Shown here: positions 63,291 through 64,000 of the stretch, in pieces
Layout: each line of letters begins with the position of its first letter
Position numbering within the stretch: position 1 is the first letter of the stretch
From: Paraglaciecola mesophila KMM 241
GTDB lineage: Bacteria > Pseudomonadota > Gammaproteobacteria > Enterobacterales > Alteromonadaceae
Direction: 5' to 3'
DNA length: 64,000 nucleotides
Assembly: GCF_000315015.1 (NCBI RefSeq)
Contig: NZ_BAEP01000043.1
Span: 1-64,000 of the forward strand
Position numbers and translations under genes: made by a program
The notes under the pieces: model-generated
The model's database searches: none
What the model was told of the DNA's origin: nothing
What the model saw: only the letters and a program-made list of their open reading frames with translations

Positions 63291-64000
63291 ATGTTTGAGA
63301 AACTCATTTCCCGCCTTTTTAAGCGCAGTCGTCCTAGTAGCGCTGCCAATAATGAAAAAGGTGCCCTCAGCAATAGCGGGAGTGCAGTTGCCTCCGTTAA
63401 CCGTCAGCAAAATAACAAACTTAAACCTGAAAACTCAACTGAGCAAACGAGCGATGATGCCGAAACCTACGAGATACCTATACCCACTCGCACAGTGAAT
63501 ATTAGCGTTGCCTCATTAAATCGTCTTGATTTTTTATTTTACGATTACTTGCTTGGTCCGTCACAAACTAGCACCACTTTGAACCCCATCGAGCAGTATA
63601 TTTTAACGCGGGTAAATCATGCGCTGAAATCCCCTGATAGCGTGTTAACCCATTTTCCAGTGTTACCTCAATCGGTTATTTCACTAACCAATTTGCTGAA
63701 TAATCCTGATTTTAATCTGCAGTCATTTATCAAGGTCGTTGAGCAAGAACCGAGTATCGCTACTGAATTGATGAAAAAAGCCAATAGTCCTGCTTACAAA
63801 CGCGGTGATAAAGACATCACCAACTTGCAGCAAGCTTTTATGTTTATGGGAGCAAATGACATAAAAGAGTTTGTCTTGAATCGTTTCATTAAAAACTTAT
63901 GTCAGCAAAAGCCTATTTACTTTAAAACCTTCGGTGAGAAAATTTGGCTACATAGCCAAGATGTAGCCATTGTGACTAAAACACTAGCGGCGAGGCGTAA
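63291..64000 (+). CDS. HDOD-domain protein, 3'-truncated by window edge
   Basis: The frame is open from the ATG at 63291 to the window end (236 residues). The first 70 residues are a low-complexity linker (SRPSSAANNEKGALSN and similar). From about residue 105 the sequence has HDOD features: LPQSVISLTNLLNNPDFNL, VVEQEPSIATELMKKANSPA, the family pattern for a degenerate HD domain, and LQQAFMFMGANDIKEFVLN. HDOD proteins take part in signalling and stress output. The C-terminal part is beyond the window. Confidence 0.8.
   Translation, partial: MFEKLISRLFKRSRPSSAANNEKGALSNSGSAVASVNRQQNNKLKPENSTEQTSDDAETYEIPIPTRTVNISVASLNRLDFLFYDYLLGPSQTSTTLNPIEQYILTRVNHALKSPDSVLTHFPVLPQSVISLTNLLNNPDFNLQSFIKVVEQEPSIATELMKKANSPAYKRGDKDITNLQQAFMFMGANDIKEFVLNRFIKNLCQQKPIYFKTFGEKIWLHSQDVAIVTKTLAARR

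Overview
The window reads as a chromosomal segment of an agar-degrading marine gammaproteobacterium, most likely Alteromonadaceae (Paraglaciecola / 'Pseudoalteromonas atlantica'-like). This placement is an inference from three things: a lipoprotein GH50 beta-agarase next to a lipoprotein GH2 beta-galactosidase, the AcnD/PrpF version of the methylcitrate cycle, and a cydABX-cydDC cluster of gammaproteobacterial type. No rRNA, tRNA, CRISPR array or recognisable transposase was seen.

Layout. (1) 1-5.7 kb is an accessory island. It holds a small lipoprotein, a HigB2/HigA2-type toxin-antitoxin pair, and an AT-rich two-gene operon that I do not recognise. One product has several winged-helix-like segments; the other looks like a PD-(D/E)XK nuclease joined to a C-terminal region with a HEPN-type RX4H motif. 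These genes lie between mosaics of short hairpins (about 5-bp stems, loops usually three bases ending in A), a 76-bp direct repeat, and repeats with the core ATGGGTGTC. (2) 5.7-12.8 kb is the propionate methylcitrate operon prpR(GntR)-prpB-prpC-acnD-prpF, with operators of the form ATTGTCGACAAT and a terminator. (3) 12.9-18.1 kb has an MFS exporter, a membrane diguanylate cyclase, an Old Yellow Enzyme and a zinc alcohol dehydrogenase. (4) 18.6-20.9 kb is eutBC alone. (5) 21.1-31.9 kb carries exported acidic proteins (DUF3466-like, DUF4397-like), a cytochrome c/Vgb-like fusion, an SDR, a ThrE-type exporter, a glutamate-synthase-like flavoenzyme, a VOC protein and a LysR regulator. (6) 32.1-34.7 kb is an SMR transporter plus frmA-frmB for formaldehyde detoxification.

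(7) 35-41.8 kb is the agar locus: GH2 and GH50 lipoproteins sharing the palindrome TTGTTAACAA upstream, a cupin-like remnant, and a short-chain fatty acid transporter. (8) 42-49.2 kb has a bestrophin-like protein, a GNAT, a hydroxyacid reductase, the homogentisate pathway hmgA-fahA-maiA, and a broken KDPGal aldolase gene. (9) 49.2-61.6 kb is respiratory and redox: an octaheme cytochrome c with TPRs, cydABX plus cydDC behind a 28-bp perfect palindrome, an ArsP/DUF318 permease with a small CxxC protein, and OsmC. (10) The right edge has small proteins and the start of an HDOD protein.

The strongest candidate for an undescribed system is the two-gene wHTH/dual-nuclease operon at 2586-4894, with its flanking repeats. 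The second is the mini-hairpin array at 5.4-5.7 kb, which contains a 104-bp tandem duplication in which one stem differs by changes that preserve pairing. All functional statements come from reading motifs and protein resemblance; no database search was run.
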